A stretch of 64,000 bases of DNA from Candidatus Margulisiibacteriota bacterium (GTDB lineage: Bacteria > Margulisbacteria > WOR-1 > O2-12-FULL-45-9 > XYB2-FULL-48-7). Under the pieces are notes generated by a model. The model made no database searches. It had not been told where the DNA came from and saw only the letters and a list, made by a program, of their open reading frames with translations. Each line of letters opens with the position of its first letter. Position 1 is the stretch's first letter. Both the position numbers and the translations under genes were made by a program. Where the stretch lies: the NCBI GenBank assembly GCA_025453605.1, contig JALOPZ010000003.1, positions 33,354-97,353 on the forward strand, given 5' to 3'. Of the stretch, positions 42,099 to 50,693 are shown piece after piece.

Positions 42099-43691
42099 AT
42101 AGCTGTCTTGGGCCAGGGCTTTCCCCGCTTTAAGACCAAGTTTCTGCCAGCTCTCCGTATCGCTTAACAGCACCGCTTTCCCTTTGGCCAATTCGCGCTG
42201 GAGTTCGCTTTGTTCCCAGAAATAACGATCGGCCGGGCCGGCCATAAAGTCGACCCAGAAGAGGTCGGGACTGTAGAAGAGCTTCCGGTCAGGCGGCCGG
42301 TAGATATAGAACTTCCGGCCTTGCGCTTCCTCGGCCTTGATCAAGGTCGGCCAGCTGACATCGGGATTAAAAGCGTCGGCGATCGGTTTGGTATTATAGA
42401 AGAGCACAGCGTAGGCGGTTACGATTAAACCGTAAGTCAGCACGAACTTCCCTGCTTGCGGCCGCCAAAAGTAGAGGGTTAACGGGACCAGAGCGACGGT
42501 GAAGAGCGCGAAGGGGAAAATTACATCGGCCAGACTGAAACCATCCTGATTAACCGGTTTGGTAATACCGGTAATAAGAATTAAGCAAAAAATAATTAAG
42601 AAAAACAAGCTCCAGGCGACTTCTAACCGGAAACCGCGACGTTCAGTCGCAGGTTTCCAGGAAAGCCTGGCCAGTCTGATGCCGGCCAGGATGGCCAGCG
42701 GCGGGACCAGGACGGTAAAGGTCCGCAGGTCGTTCTGGCGGTAGAAAAAGAGGAGAAAAAGGAGATTCGACCAGAACCAGATATTACAGAAAGTGTTTAG
42801 GTTGGCTTTTTGCCAGCGGAGCTTGAGCGTCGAAAAGAATAACGGCGTCCAGGGGAAGATGGTGATCAGCAGAAAGCCGAAGACCGACGGGTAAAAACCG
42901 AAGCCGGTGTAGCTGGTGTTGTATTTGCTTTCGATCGTAATCGCCTTTAAATAGGGGATGAACTGGCCGCCCAGAGGGATCCGCTGCAGGGCGAGGACGC
43001 CGCCGACCAGGGCCAGAAAGAGGACGGCGTTCAGTAATGAGTAACGCCGTGCCTGCCGGCAGGCAGGGGTAACGAGAAGGGCCAGCAGCTTTTTGCGGGC
43101 CGGGGGATTAAAGAGGAGCAAGAACAGTCCAGTTAGGGCCGGCAAGAGGAGCCCGAAGCCGCTTTTGACCAGGAAACCGGCGGCCAGGGAGAGGGTGAAA
43201 GGGACGAGGGACGAGGGCCGGTTATTTTTCAAGTAGTCGTAAAGCGATAAGTGCGCGGTCATGACAAAGAGCGTCAGCAGCACGTCGAGTTTCGGCGCGC
43301 GGGAGTAGACGACGAGACAAAGGCTGGTCGCCGCCAGCAGGGTTGCGTTCAAGGCGAGCTTTCGGCCGGCCAGTTTTACCAGCGACCAGTAGAGCAAGCC
43401 GAGCAGCAGGGCGTAATAGAGGACATTCGGAATATGAACGTTCAGCTCGCTGACCCCGAATAACTTCAGCGGCCAGGCGAGGAGCCAGATGCCGAGCGGC
43501 GGTTTATCCAGGAAAGAGGCGGGATCGCCGGGGGTAACGAACTGGGCCAGCCACATGTTGTGGACGACCGCGTTCTTAGCCGCCAGCGCGTAGAGCGCGG
43601 CGTCGTCATTCTGCAGCGGATTGCGGGGGAGGGTCAGAAAAGATAGTGCGAGAAAAGCGATCAAGATATAGAAAAGCGCTCGCCTGTTCAT
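42078..43691 (-). CDS. ArnT-like GT39 glycosyltransferase (2)
   Basis: The 537-residue protein has about twelve membrane helices, the acidic motif LQNDDAALYALA in the first loop and a soluble C-terminus. It carries a palindromic element encoding KPATERRGF (42629-42658), a heptad array (43193-43221) and a 16 bp palindrome (43050-43065). All lie in hydrophilic loops between helices. Start at 43691 follows a TAAAAT box. Confidence 0.83.
   Translation of the reverse strand: MNRRALFYILIAFLALSFLTLPRNPLQNDDAALYALAAKNAVVHNMWLAQFVTPGDPASFLDKPPLGIWLLAWPLKLFGVSELNVHIPNVLYYALLLGLLYWSLVKLAGRKLALNATLLAATSLCLVVYSRAPKLDVLLTLFVMTAHLSLYDYLKNNRPSSLVPFTLSLAAGFLVKSGFGLLLPALTGLFLLLFNPPARKKLLALLVTPACRQARRYSLLNAVLFLALVGGVLALQRIPLGGQFIPYLKAITIESKYNTSYTGFGFYPSVFGFLLITIFPWTPLFFSTLKLRWQKANLNTFCNIWFWSNLLFLLFFYRQNDLRTFTVLVPPLAILAGIRLARLSWKPATERRGFRLEVAWSLFFLIIFCLILITGITKPVNQDGFSLADVIFPFALFTVALVPLTLYFWRPQAGKFVLTYGLIVTAYAVLFYNTKPIADAFNPDVSWPTLIKAEEAQGRKFYIYRPPDRKLFYSPDLFWVDFMAGPADRYFWEQSELQRELAKGKAVLLSDTESWQKLGLKAGKALAQDSYSSLVKF
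42629..42658 (-). repeat. in-frame palindromic element, copy 4
   Basis: GGAAACC/GGTTTCC arms with stem GCGAC/GTCGC and loop GTTCA (plus-strand reading). Translated as KPATERRGF. Confidence 0.8.
43050..43065 (-). repeat. 16 bp palindrome TGCCTGCCGGCAGGCA inside a gene
   Basis: A perfect 16 bp palindrome translated as part of TPACRQARR. It sits between half-arrays with TGAGTAA and GGTAACGAG, as if inserted into a heptad array. Confidence 0.6.
43193..43221 (-). repeat. heptanucleotide array inside GT39 (2)
   Basis: GGGTGAA, one base, then GGGACGA, GGGACGA and GGGCCGG on the plus strand. Confidence 0.5.
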
Positions 43692-43700
43692 TTTGCCGTC

Positions 43701-43706
43701 ATTTTA
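43701..43706 (-). promoter_or_regulatory. -10 box of the 43691 gene
   Basis: TAAAAT on the minus strand ends nine bases before the ATG. Confidence 0.55.
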
Positions 43707-43730
43707 CTTTATTTGTCCCGACTATTCAAT

Positions 43731-43736
43731 TATAAT
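43731..43736 (+). promoter_or_regulatory. -10 box of the 43747 gene
   Basis: TATAAT ends ten bases before the ATG at 43747. A second box, TATTAT at 43743-43748, would suit the ATG at 43756. Confidence 0.6.
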
Positions 43737-43746
43737 GCCCGGTATT

Positions 43747-45150
43747 ATGGTCGGCATGAAAGCGCTCCTGGTGATCGTCGCGACCGTTTCCGGTTTCAAG
43801 CTCTGGGCGGCAACGCTTTTTCCGATCACCTGCGACGAAGCCTATTACTGGCTCTGGCAGCAGCATCTCGCCCTCTCTTACGTCGACCATCCGCCGTTGA
43901 TCGCCTGGTTCAATAAATTCGTCGGTCTGTTCGGGGAATACGATCTCTTCCATTATCGTTTGGCCGGGCTGATCGTCGCCCTGATCGCCACATATTTTAT
44001 CTACGCTACCGGCAAAACCTTGTTTGACCGGAAGATCGGAACGCTGGCGGCGATCTTCTTTCAGCTCGTCCCTCACTACATCATAGTCTGGCTGACGGTG
44101 ACGATCGACAATCTGCTGGCGCTCTGGTGGATCATCGCGCTCTATTGTCTGGCCCGGATCAGTAAAATGGGGCGGGGGCGGGACTGGCTCTGGCTGGGGC
44201 TGGCTTTCGGATTGGGCCTGCTGAGCAAATACACGATGGCCTTTTTCCTGCTGCCGCTCCTCTGCTGGCTCTTGTTGCCGGAAAACCGGCCCTGGTTCCG
44301 GCGAGCGGAACCGTGGCTTGGACTTGGTCTGAGCGTTATTGTTTTTCTGCCGGTCCTGATCTGGAATTACCAGCATCATTGGCTCTCGTTCACTTTTCAT
44401 ACTTCCCGGTTGGGGCGGACCGATTTCGTCAATAATTTCTTGAGCCTCCTGGCCGATCAGCTGGTCCATTTTACGCCGTTCCTCCTGCTGGGATTGCTGA
44501 TCTACAGCCGGCCGCTCTGGCAGAAAAGCCGGCTGCTTTGGCTTTTTGCGCTTGTTCCGCTGGCTGTTTTTACCGGCTTTACCGCTCTGATCCGGGTCTG
44601 GGCGCATTGGGTCATCGTTTACCAGTTTGCGGCGCTGATCGGGGTGGCGCTGCTGGCCGCCCACCGGGAACAGGTCGCTCGCCGAATGGTGATCAGTCTG
44701 GTCGTGTTCGCACTGCTGGCGGTCACGCTGATCCTGGCCGGATCCGCGACGATCCTGCCGCGGCAGGACGCTTACCGGCAGAATTACAAATTAGCGGCGG
44801 CCTTTGCCTCGGTCCCGCTGACAACGCCGATCATTACCCCTTTTCTGGGGAGTTCGTCGCAGTTGACCTTTTACGCCCGGCGGCAAACCTATATGGCGGA
44901 CGGTGTTTTAAAATTGGAAGAGAACGGTTTCGGGAAGCGGCAATATATGATGTGGGGATATCCCGACTTGAAACCGGGTGACGATGTTATCTATTACGGG
45001 CCGGATGACCAGCCGACCAGGGTGCTCCTCCAAAAATACTTCCGCCGGGTCGAGGTCGCGCCGCGCCTGAAACTGGCCGTGATCGAAAGCTATCTTGACG
45101 TGCTGGTCCCCTACGACTGCCGGGGACTTAAGGGAGCTGTCCGCCTCTAA
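43747..45150 (+). CDS. ArnT-like GT39 glycosyltransferase (3)
   Basis: The 467-residue protein has about ten helices with ITCDEAYYWLWQQHLALSYV in the first loop, near-identical in plan to the 39448 gene (DEAYYWLW, LALSYVDHPPL in both). The pair looks like paralogues. Start is 43747 by position of the -10; 43756 is possible. It overlaps the convergent gene by 23 bases. Confidence 0.83.
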   Translation: MVGMKALLVIVATVSGFKLWAATLFPITCDEAYYWLWQQHLALSYVDHPPLIAWFNKFVGLFGEYDLFHYRLAGLIVALIATYFIYATGKTLFDRKIGTLAAIFFQLVPHYIIVWLTVTIDNLLALWWIIALYCLARISKMGRGRDWLWLGLAFGLGLLSKYTMAFFLLPLLCWLLLPENRPWFRRAEPWLGLGLSVIVFLPVLIWNYQHHWLSFTFHTSRLGRTDFVNNFLSLLADQLVHFTPFLLLGLLIYSRPLWQKSRLLWLFALVPLAVFTGFTALIRVWAHWVIVYQFAALIGVALLAAHREQVARRMVISLVVFALLAVTLILAGSATILPRQDAYRQNYKLAAAFASVPLTTPIITPFLGSSSQLTFYARRQTYMADGVLKLEENGFGKRQYMMWGYPDLKPGDDVIYYGPDDQPTRVLLQKYFRRVEVAPRLKLAVIESYLDVLVPYDCRGLKGAVRL

Positions 45151-46570
45151 AGCCGGTACAGTGGAAGATCGTCAGTTTGGTCGGGATGTCCGCGTCTTTG
45201 GTGAAGAGGCGCCGCTCTTTTTCGGTGACAACCCGTTGAAAGACCCGGTGTAAACCGGCCTCGATCTCCGTTGTCCTTTCGCGGGTAAAATAAATGATGT
45301 TGTCACCGGGCCGGACCGGTGCCGTTCCCCAGGCTTCCGCCTCTTTCAGCTTGCCGGGCACCGGGTAGACCTTTACCTGGCCGTGAAAAGAGACCAGCCC
45401 GAACGTTCCGATGTCATCGGCCAGATAATAAGTTCTCCCTTTTACCGGCGTCGACTGCCGGATAAACCGGGCGAACTCCCGGTTAACGGTCAGCTCTTTC
45501 CCCCGCAAGGCCGGCGGGGTCGGGTAGAGGAAAAGATAGTAAACAAAACCCAGGCTGTTGACCAAAAGCGCAAAACCGACAATTGTCCAGCTGACCCATC
45601 TTTTAGCTTTGCCCGACTCGATAATTGCCGGCAGGTAAGCGGTAGCCGGCCAATGGCCGCCGACCATGGCGAGCGGACTGAGCAGCAGGAACGGGAGGAA
45701 GACGACCGCGGCAAAGATTGAACGCAAGGAAACCTGCGAATGAACTTCGCGGTTTCCTTGCTTCTGGGAACCGAGACGTTTAGTCTCAGGTTCCCAGAAG
45801 CGCCTGAATACGAGGCCGACGGTCATGATAAAGATCGGCGGGGTGTAGAGGAGCATTTGCAGGCCGAAGAAATTCAGCAGATTATCGGCGAGCCGCAGAC
45901 CGGCGCCGGTCCGCACTTTGCTTCCCCAGTAAATAAAAGGGGAGAGGGGGCTGGTCAGATACCAGATGAGCGAGGGGAGAACGACCGCCAGGGCGATCAG
46001 CACCCCAAGATAAGGTTCCTTCCGGCTGAACCAGTGGCGCTGTTCCCGGTCCAACAGGCAAAAAGCGACTGTGGCCAGGAAAAATAGCGCCATGATATGG
46101 TCGCTCAGCAGCCCGAGCCCGGCGCTTAAGCCGAGCCAGTACCAATAATGACCGTGGCCGCTCCTGACCAGCCTGACCAGCAGATAAAAACTCCAGCTCC
46201 AACAGAGAAAGAGGAGCGTCTGGGGAACGAGAAACATTCCGCCGCCAAAGAAGGTCGGCAGCAAATTGAAAATAATGGCCGCGCGGCGGCCGGCCCGTTC
46301 ATCGGCTAACTCCTTGCCGGTCAGATAGACCAGCCAGGAGATGAGGAGAACAGCGGCGATCGCCCCGAAACGGAGCGCCAAAAAATTATGGCCGAAGAGC
46401 GCGGTCAGAATAAAGATAACGTAGGCGATCATTGGCGGGTGAGCCGTGTAGGCGAAGTCGAGATGCCGGCTCCAGACCCAGTAGAACGACTCGTCACCGA
46501 TCAGCGGAAAATGCGGGGCGATGGCGAGCTTAAAGAGCGTGATGGCGGCCAGGAAAACGGCGAAATACAT
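45128..46570 (-). CDS. ArnT-like GT39 glycosyltransferase (4)
   Basis: The 480-residue protein has LIGDESFYWVWSRHLDFAY in the first loop and about ten helices. Two palindromic elements in tandem (45725-45800) encode WEPETKRLGSQ and QGNREVHSQVS in one loop. The start at 46570 is set by the TATAAT six bases upstream; an upstream ATG frame would read through the promoter. Confidence 0.83.
   Translation of the reverse strand: MYFAVFLAAITLFKLAIAPHFPLIGDESFYWVWSRHLDFAYTAHPPMIAYVIFILTALFGHNFLALRFGAIAAVLLISWLVYLTGKELADERAGRRAAIIFNLLPTFFGGGMFLVPQTLLFLCWSWSFYLLVRLVRSGHGHYWYWLGLSAGLGLLSDHIMALFFLATVAFCLLDREQRHWFSRKEPYLGVLIALAVVLPSLIWYLTSPLSPFIYWGSKVRTGAGLRLADNLLNFFGLQMLLYTPPIFIMTVGLVFRRFWEPETKRLGSQKQGNREVHSQVSLRSIFAAVVFLPFLLLSPLAMVGGHWPATAYLPAIIESGKAKRWVSWTIVGFALLVNSLGFVYYLFLYPTPPALRGKELTVNREFARFIRQSTPVKGRTYYLADDIGTFGLVSFHGQVKVYPVPGKLKEAEAWGTAPVRPGDNIIYFTRERTTEIEAGLHRVFQRVVTEKERRLFTKDADIPTKLTIFHCTGFRGGQLP
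45725..45760 (-). repeat. in-frame palindromic element, copy 5
   Basis: CAAGGAAACC and GGTTTCCTTG arms with inner stem GCGAA/TTCGC. Translated as QGNREVHSQVSL. Confidence 0.8.
45761..45800 (-). repeat. in-frame palindromic element, copy 6
   Basis: CTTCTGGGAACC and GGTTCCCAGAAG arms (12 pairs) with inner GAGAC-GTTTA-GTCTC. It directly abuts copy 5 and is translated as FWEPETKRLGSQK. Confidence 0.8.
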
Positions 46571-46572
46571 GT

Positions 46573-46578
46573 TAAAAT
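46573..46578 (+). promoter_or_regulatory. extended -10 box of the 46587 gene
   Basis: TGt-TAAAAT ends eight bases before the ATG at 46587. It overlaps the opposite-strand -10 at 46577-46582. Confidence 0.65.
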
Positions 46579-46582
46579 TATA
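46577..46582 (-). promoter_or_regulatory. extended -10 box of the 46570 gene
   Basis: TGc-TATAAT on the minus strand ends six bases before the ATG. The gap between the two start codons is only 16 bases. Confidence 0.7.
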
Positions 46583-46586
46583 GCAC

Positions 46587-47585
46587 ATGGCCAAAATATT
46601 GATCGTTAAGATCGGGGCGATCGGTGACGTTTTGCGGACGACCTCGTTCCTGCCGGGGCTGGCCGAAAAGTATGAACCGGCGCAGATCGACTGGCTTACT
46701 TCCGCCTCGAGCCGGGAGCTGCTGGAAGGGAATCCCTATCTCCGACAGGTCTACACCTGGGAAGAGCACGACCGGCTGAGCGGTTACGACCTGGTGATCG
46801 GGTTGGAAGACGAGAAAGATGTTTGCCGGTTCGTCAGCGGCGTTGGCGCCGACCGGACCATCGGCGCTTATCTTGATCAGGGCCGGGTGACCTATACTCC
46901 TTCCGCCTGGTTTGACATGTCGGTGATCTCGCGCTTTGGTCTGGAACGGGCCAACGAACTGAAAAAGAGCAACCGGAAAACTTATCAGGCGCACCTGGCC
47001 GACCTGCTGGGCATTCCGGTCTCACCCTACGTCTTCCGGCTTTTACCCGACGAAGTCGAGTACGGCCGCCGGGCGCTGCGCGACCTGGGGATCGGCCAGA
47101 ACGAGCGGGTGGTCGGCATCAACACCGGGGCAGGGAAGCGGTGGCCGCAGAAAAGCTGGGGAGTGGAACAGACGATCGAGCTGGTCAAGCGGCTGGAAAA
47201 AAAACTCGGCGTTGTTTCGCTCATTCTGGGGGGGCACGATGAGCGGGAACGGAACCGCCTGATCGCCCGGGAGACCGGCATGCCCGACGGCGGGCTCCAT
47301 TCGCTCCGCGGTTTCGCGGCCCTGGTTGGCCAGTGCCAGGCTCTGTTGTCGAGCGATAGCCTGGCGATGCATTTTGGGATCGCCACGGGACGCCGGCTGG
47401 TCGTATTATTTGGCCCAACCTCGGCGGCCGAGATCGAGCTCTACGGTTTGGGGACTAAAATAAGCGCCCCGCTCGATTGTCTGGTCTGCTACAAAAAACA
47501 GTGCGAGCTAAAACCGAACTGCATGGATAGCCTGGCGGTCGAGACCGTCTATGAGTCGCTCCGCTCGCTGATCACCGCCCGATAG
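46587..47585 (+). CDS. GT9 heptosyltransferase-like enzyme
   Basis: The 332-residue protein starts MAKILIVKIGAIGDVLRTTS, the GT9 signature, and has GINTGAGKRWPQKSW and LLSSDSLAMHFGIATGR, the ADP-sugar-binding region. GT9 enzymes add heptose to lipid A-core in LPS. The C-terminus has CLVCYKKQCELKPNC, the cysteine cluster common in this branch. Single gene, convergent with a GT4 gene (37-base overlap). Confidence 0.88.
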   Translation: MAKILIVKIGAIGDVLRTTSFLPGLAEKYEPAQIDWLTSASSRELLEGNPYLRQVYTWEEHDRLSGYDLVIGLEDEKDVCRFVSGVGADRTIGAYLDQGRVTYTPSAWFDMSVISRFGLERANELKKSNRKTYQAHLADLLGIPVSPYVFRLLPDEVEYGRRALRDLGIGQNERVVGINTGAGKRWPQKSWGVEQTIELVKRLEKKLGVVSLILGGHDERERNRLIARETGMPDGGLHSLRGFAALVGQCQALLSSDSLAMHFGIATGRRLVVLFGPTSAAEIELYGLGTKISAPLDCLVCYKKQCELKPNCMDSLAVETVYESLRSLITAR

Positions 47586-48721
47586 ATCCGGTCAAGACGG
47601 GCGGCCACCGCCTCGAAACTGAAATTAGCCCGGATATTCGCGACGATCCGCTCGCTGGAAAAACTGCCGTAATGGTCGAGCATTTTGGCCAGCGCTTGGA
47701 TCAGCGCCCCCGGCTGGTCGGGAGGGAAGAGAATCCCCATTGCCGGTGAGATGAATTCCGGCAGCGGGTCGATCCGCCGGGCCACGACCGGTTTGCCGCA
47801 GGCCAGCGCTTCGATAAAAACGCAGCCGAACGTTTCCAGCGTGGTCGGCAGGACAAAAAGATCGCACCCTTTCATGAAAGCGGCCACCGTGGCCTTATTT
47901 TGCTGGCCGTGAAAACGGACCGACCCCCCCAGGCCGAGTTTGGCCGTCAGCTCCTCAAGTTTGCGCCGCTCGCCTCCGTCCCCGACGATATCCAGGGTAA
48001 AATCGGTCCGGCTTTTCCGGAGTTCCCCCAGGGCCAGCAGGAGCTGATCGATCGCTTTTTCCCGGCGCAAGACCGAAACGGTCAGGATCTTTTTCGGCCG
48101 GTTGCCATTGGCTGGCTTTTCTGCCGGAGGGGCAAAGAGTCCGGTGTCCACCACGTTGGGCACCACTTCCAGCCTGGCGGCCGGGGCATAGCAGAGGAGA
48201 TGGCGCCGCAGGTGTTCGCTGACCGGCAAGATCCGGGCAAAACGGGGGAAAACCCGTTTGGCCAGCCAGTTATATTCAACGGTCAGTGCCTGCCGGTCAA
48301 TGAATTCGGTCGAATGTTCGGCCAGTACGGCCGGGCAGGCAGCGAGTTGACCGATCCGGAGGGCGGCCGGCGCCGCTTTAAAGACATGGGCATGGACGAT
48401 GTCGGGCTGGAAAGAGGGGCGGACCAATCGTTTAAAAAGCCGCACGGTCCACCAGTTGGTCAACGCGTCCTCAAGTATGCCGGGGAGGGGGAGGAAATTC
48501 CAGTACTTGGCCTTGATGATCTGCAGGCGGCCGCGATCTTCGCGCTCAACCGCGACGATCCCGGCCGGTTTTTTCCGCACCGGATAGACAAAGAGAACGG
48601 TAACGTTGTGCTGAAGAGCGACCGCTTTGGCGAACTCTTCGACAAAAACGCCCGCTTTTTCGTTGATCTCAGAGGGGAGCCATTTGGTGATAAAGAGAAC
48701 GTTCAGCCGTTTATCAGCCAC
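47549..48721 (-). CDS. GT4 family glycosyltransferase
   Basis: The 390-residue GT-B enzyme has the N-terminal LFITKWLPSEINEKAGVFVE and the C-terminal donor site VLPTTLETFGCVFIEALACG (E-x7-E motif). It is last in a three-gene unit starting at 51406. Probable role: adding a sugar to an envelope glycan. Confidence 0.88.
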   Translation of the reverse strand: MADKRLNVLFITKWLPSEINEKAGVFVEEFAKAVALQHNVTVLFVYPVRKKPAGIVAVEREDRGRLQIIKAKYWNFLPLPGILEDALTNWWTVRLFKRLVRPSFQPDIVHAHVFKAAPAALRIGQLAACPAVLAEHSTEFIDRQALTVEYNWLAKRVFPRFARILPVSEHLRRHLLCYAPAARLEVVPNVVDTGLFAPPAEKPANGNRPKKILTVSVLRREKAIDQLLLALGELRKSRTDFTLDIVGDGGERRKLEELTAKLGLGGSVRFHGQQNKATVAAFMKGCDLFVLPTTLETFGCVFIEALACGKPVVARRIDPLPEFISPAMGILFPPDQPGALIQALAKMLDHYGSFSSERIVANIRANFSFEAVAARLDRIYRAVISERSDS

Positions 48722-50693
48722 CGGCGTTCAGCTCCCGGACGGCCAGCTCAGCGATCCTTGGCACGCCGCCCCATTGCGGTTTGCTCGCCTTGCCGAGCGC
48801 GGCCATGGCCGCCAACCGGGATTCGTTGTGCAGCAGCTCGTCGATCTGCCGGACTTTTTCCTCTTCGTCGCCGGTCAGGATCTCCATGGAGCGGCCGGTG
48901 ATCTTTTGGATCTCCTGCCAGCGGCGCAAGGTTGTTTGGGCGCCGCTCCCCGGAAAAGAGACGACCGGCGTCCCGAAGGCGACCGCCTGCTCGTTGGCGA
49001 TCCCGGCCAGGCCGATGATCAGCTTGGAGCGGAGACAGACGTCGGCAAATTTCCCTTCGGCGATCAACGCCGCGGCGCCGCTCCGGTTAACCAGCCGATC
49101 GCCCTGCAACTCCCAGCCGGGGTAGTTAAATTTGGACCGATCGAGCGTTGAAGCGAGCAGACCGGTAACTTTCTGGTCCAGTTCATAAAGCCGCGCCAGC
49201 AGGCTGAGGCAGAGGCCGAGGTTGGCGTAAGCCTCCTCGCGCGTGCCGGGGAGGAGGCCGATAACGGTCGCGTCGGCCGGCAGGGCGAACTGCGCGCCGG
49301 TCACCGGGAGATAATCCATTACCCAGCTGCCGAGATAGTGAGCTGGCAAACCTTGCTGGCGCAGGTAGTCGGCGGTTTCCTGGTCCTGGACGACGATCTG
49401 CCGGCAGTAGCGCCGCATCAGCCAGAGTTCCAGCGGATAGTAGCCGGCGATCTTGACCGATTTCGGCCCGTCGACAAAGAGGAGCGGCCGGCGGGCAAAC
49501 AGCCCGCAGAGGGCGACGAGATAAGCGTCGCCGACGGCGACGACCAGATCGGCATTTTTGGCCGCCCGCCGCAGGCGGCTGATCTGCCGCGCGGTCAGCA
49601 GTAAAAGTCCGGCAAAAATGTCGCGCCACAGATACCGGAGCCCTTCTTTCGCAAAGCCGCCGCTGGGCAGGAGCTGCTTCAGTCCCAGCTGGGGGATCCC
49701 GGCCCGGTCGTAAGCCTTGCCCAGGCCGACCAGCGGGAGCGCTTTGACCTCGTATTCCGACCGCAAACCGGTGCCGATCGCCGCCGCCGCCAGGTCTTCC
49801 GCGTGGCCGTTGCTGACGAGCAGGACGGTTTTCTTGGTCCGGTAATGCGGCAGCAGATCACCGGTGACGGCGATCCAGAATATCTGGAGGAAAGCGATCA
49901 GCTTTTCCCGGTAGGCGGGGATAAAGGCGGGGATGATCACCAGCAGGGCGGAGAGGACCATGCTCAATGCCAGCAGCCAGCGGTAGAGTTGGTAGATCGG
50001 CCAGCCGTAATGCTTGCGGCAGAAATAGAGTCCGCCGCGGAAACCTTCGACGAAGATCCGCCGGTCGAATTTATTGATGGTAAAACCGCCGTAATGGAGG
50101 ACCTCGGCCTCGGGGATAAAATAAATGTCCCAGCCCGCTTGCCTGATCCGCCGGCCCCAGTCGAGATCATCGTTGCTGAAGAAAAAGTTCTCGTCCAGCC
50201 CGCCGACAATGTCGACCACCTCGCGCCGGACCAGCAGGCAGGCGCCGATCACATAATCAACTTTGACCGGGACCGGGGATAACCAGAACTTGCGGGCGAA
50301 CACTCCGCCTTGATGCTGGGTTGTCCCATCGGCGTTCCGGAGCTTGGGACCGCACGCTCCGGCTTTGGGCGATCGCTCCATGAACTGCAGCAGCCGGTCA
50401 AAAGCGCCGTCGCCGATCACGGTGTCGGTATTGAGCAGGAGGGCGAAACGGCCCTGATAAACGGCCAGGCCCTGGTTGTTCGCTTTGCAGAAGCCGAGAT
50501 TGGTCCGGTTGCGGATGATCCTGACCGCTGGAAATTGGTCTTTGACCAGCTCAACGGAGCTGTCGGTCGAACCGTTATCGACCAGGATGATCTCGAACGA
50601 GGCCTGGTGCGTGCCGCGGTAGATCGCGCCCAGACAGTCGGGTAAATAATGGCGGCCGTTCCGGTTGACGATGATGATCGAGAGGTCGATCAT
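48714..50693 (-). CDS. GT2 glycosyltransferase fused to an LpxB-like domain
   Basis: The 659-residue protein has an N-terminal GT2 domain (about 1-230; VNRNGRHYLPDC, LLLNTDTVIGDGAFD, FFFSNDDLDWGRRIRQ). One or two membrane helices (about 235-285) follow, then a C-terminal GT-B domain (about 290-659; VLLVSNGHAEDLAAAAIG, GLLPGTREEAY) resembling lipid-A-disaccharide-synthase-related proteins. The two parts usually occur as separate genes. The sequence is continuous through the junction, so it is a real fusion or a fusion selected for pathway coupling. Confidence 0.83.
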   Translation of the reverse strand: MIDLSIIIVNRNGRHYLPDCLGAIYRGTHQASFEIILVDNGSTDSSVELVKDQFPAVRIIRNRTNLGFCKANNQGLAVYQGRFALLLNTDTVIGDGAFDRLLQFMERSPKAGACGPKLRNADGTTQHQGGVFARKFWLSPVPVKVDYVIGACLLVRREVVDIVGGLDENFFFSNDDLDWGRRIRQAGWDIYFIPEAEVLHYGGFTINKFDRRIFVEGFRGGLYFCRKHYGWPIYQLYRWLLALSMVLSALLVIIPAFIPAYREKLIAFLQIFWIAVTGDLLPHYRTKKTVLLVSNGHAEDLAAAAIGTGLRSEYEVKALPLVGLGKAYDRAGIPQLGLKQLLPSGGFAKEGLRYLWRDIFAGLLLLTARQISRLRRAAKNADLVVAVGDAYLVALCGLFARRPLLFVDGPKSVKIAGYYPLELWLMRRYCRQIVVQDQETADYLRQQGLPAHYLGSWVMDYLPVTGAQFALPADATVIGLLPGTREEAYANLGLCLSLLARLYELDQKVTGLLASTLDRSKFNYPGWELQGDRLVNRSGAAALIAEGKFADVCLRSKLIIGLAGIANEQAVAFGTPVVSFPGSGAQTTLRRWQEIQKITGRSMEILTGDEEEKVRQIDELLHNESRLAAMAALGKASKPQWGGVPRIAELAVRELNAGG

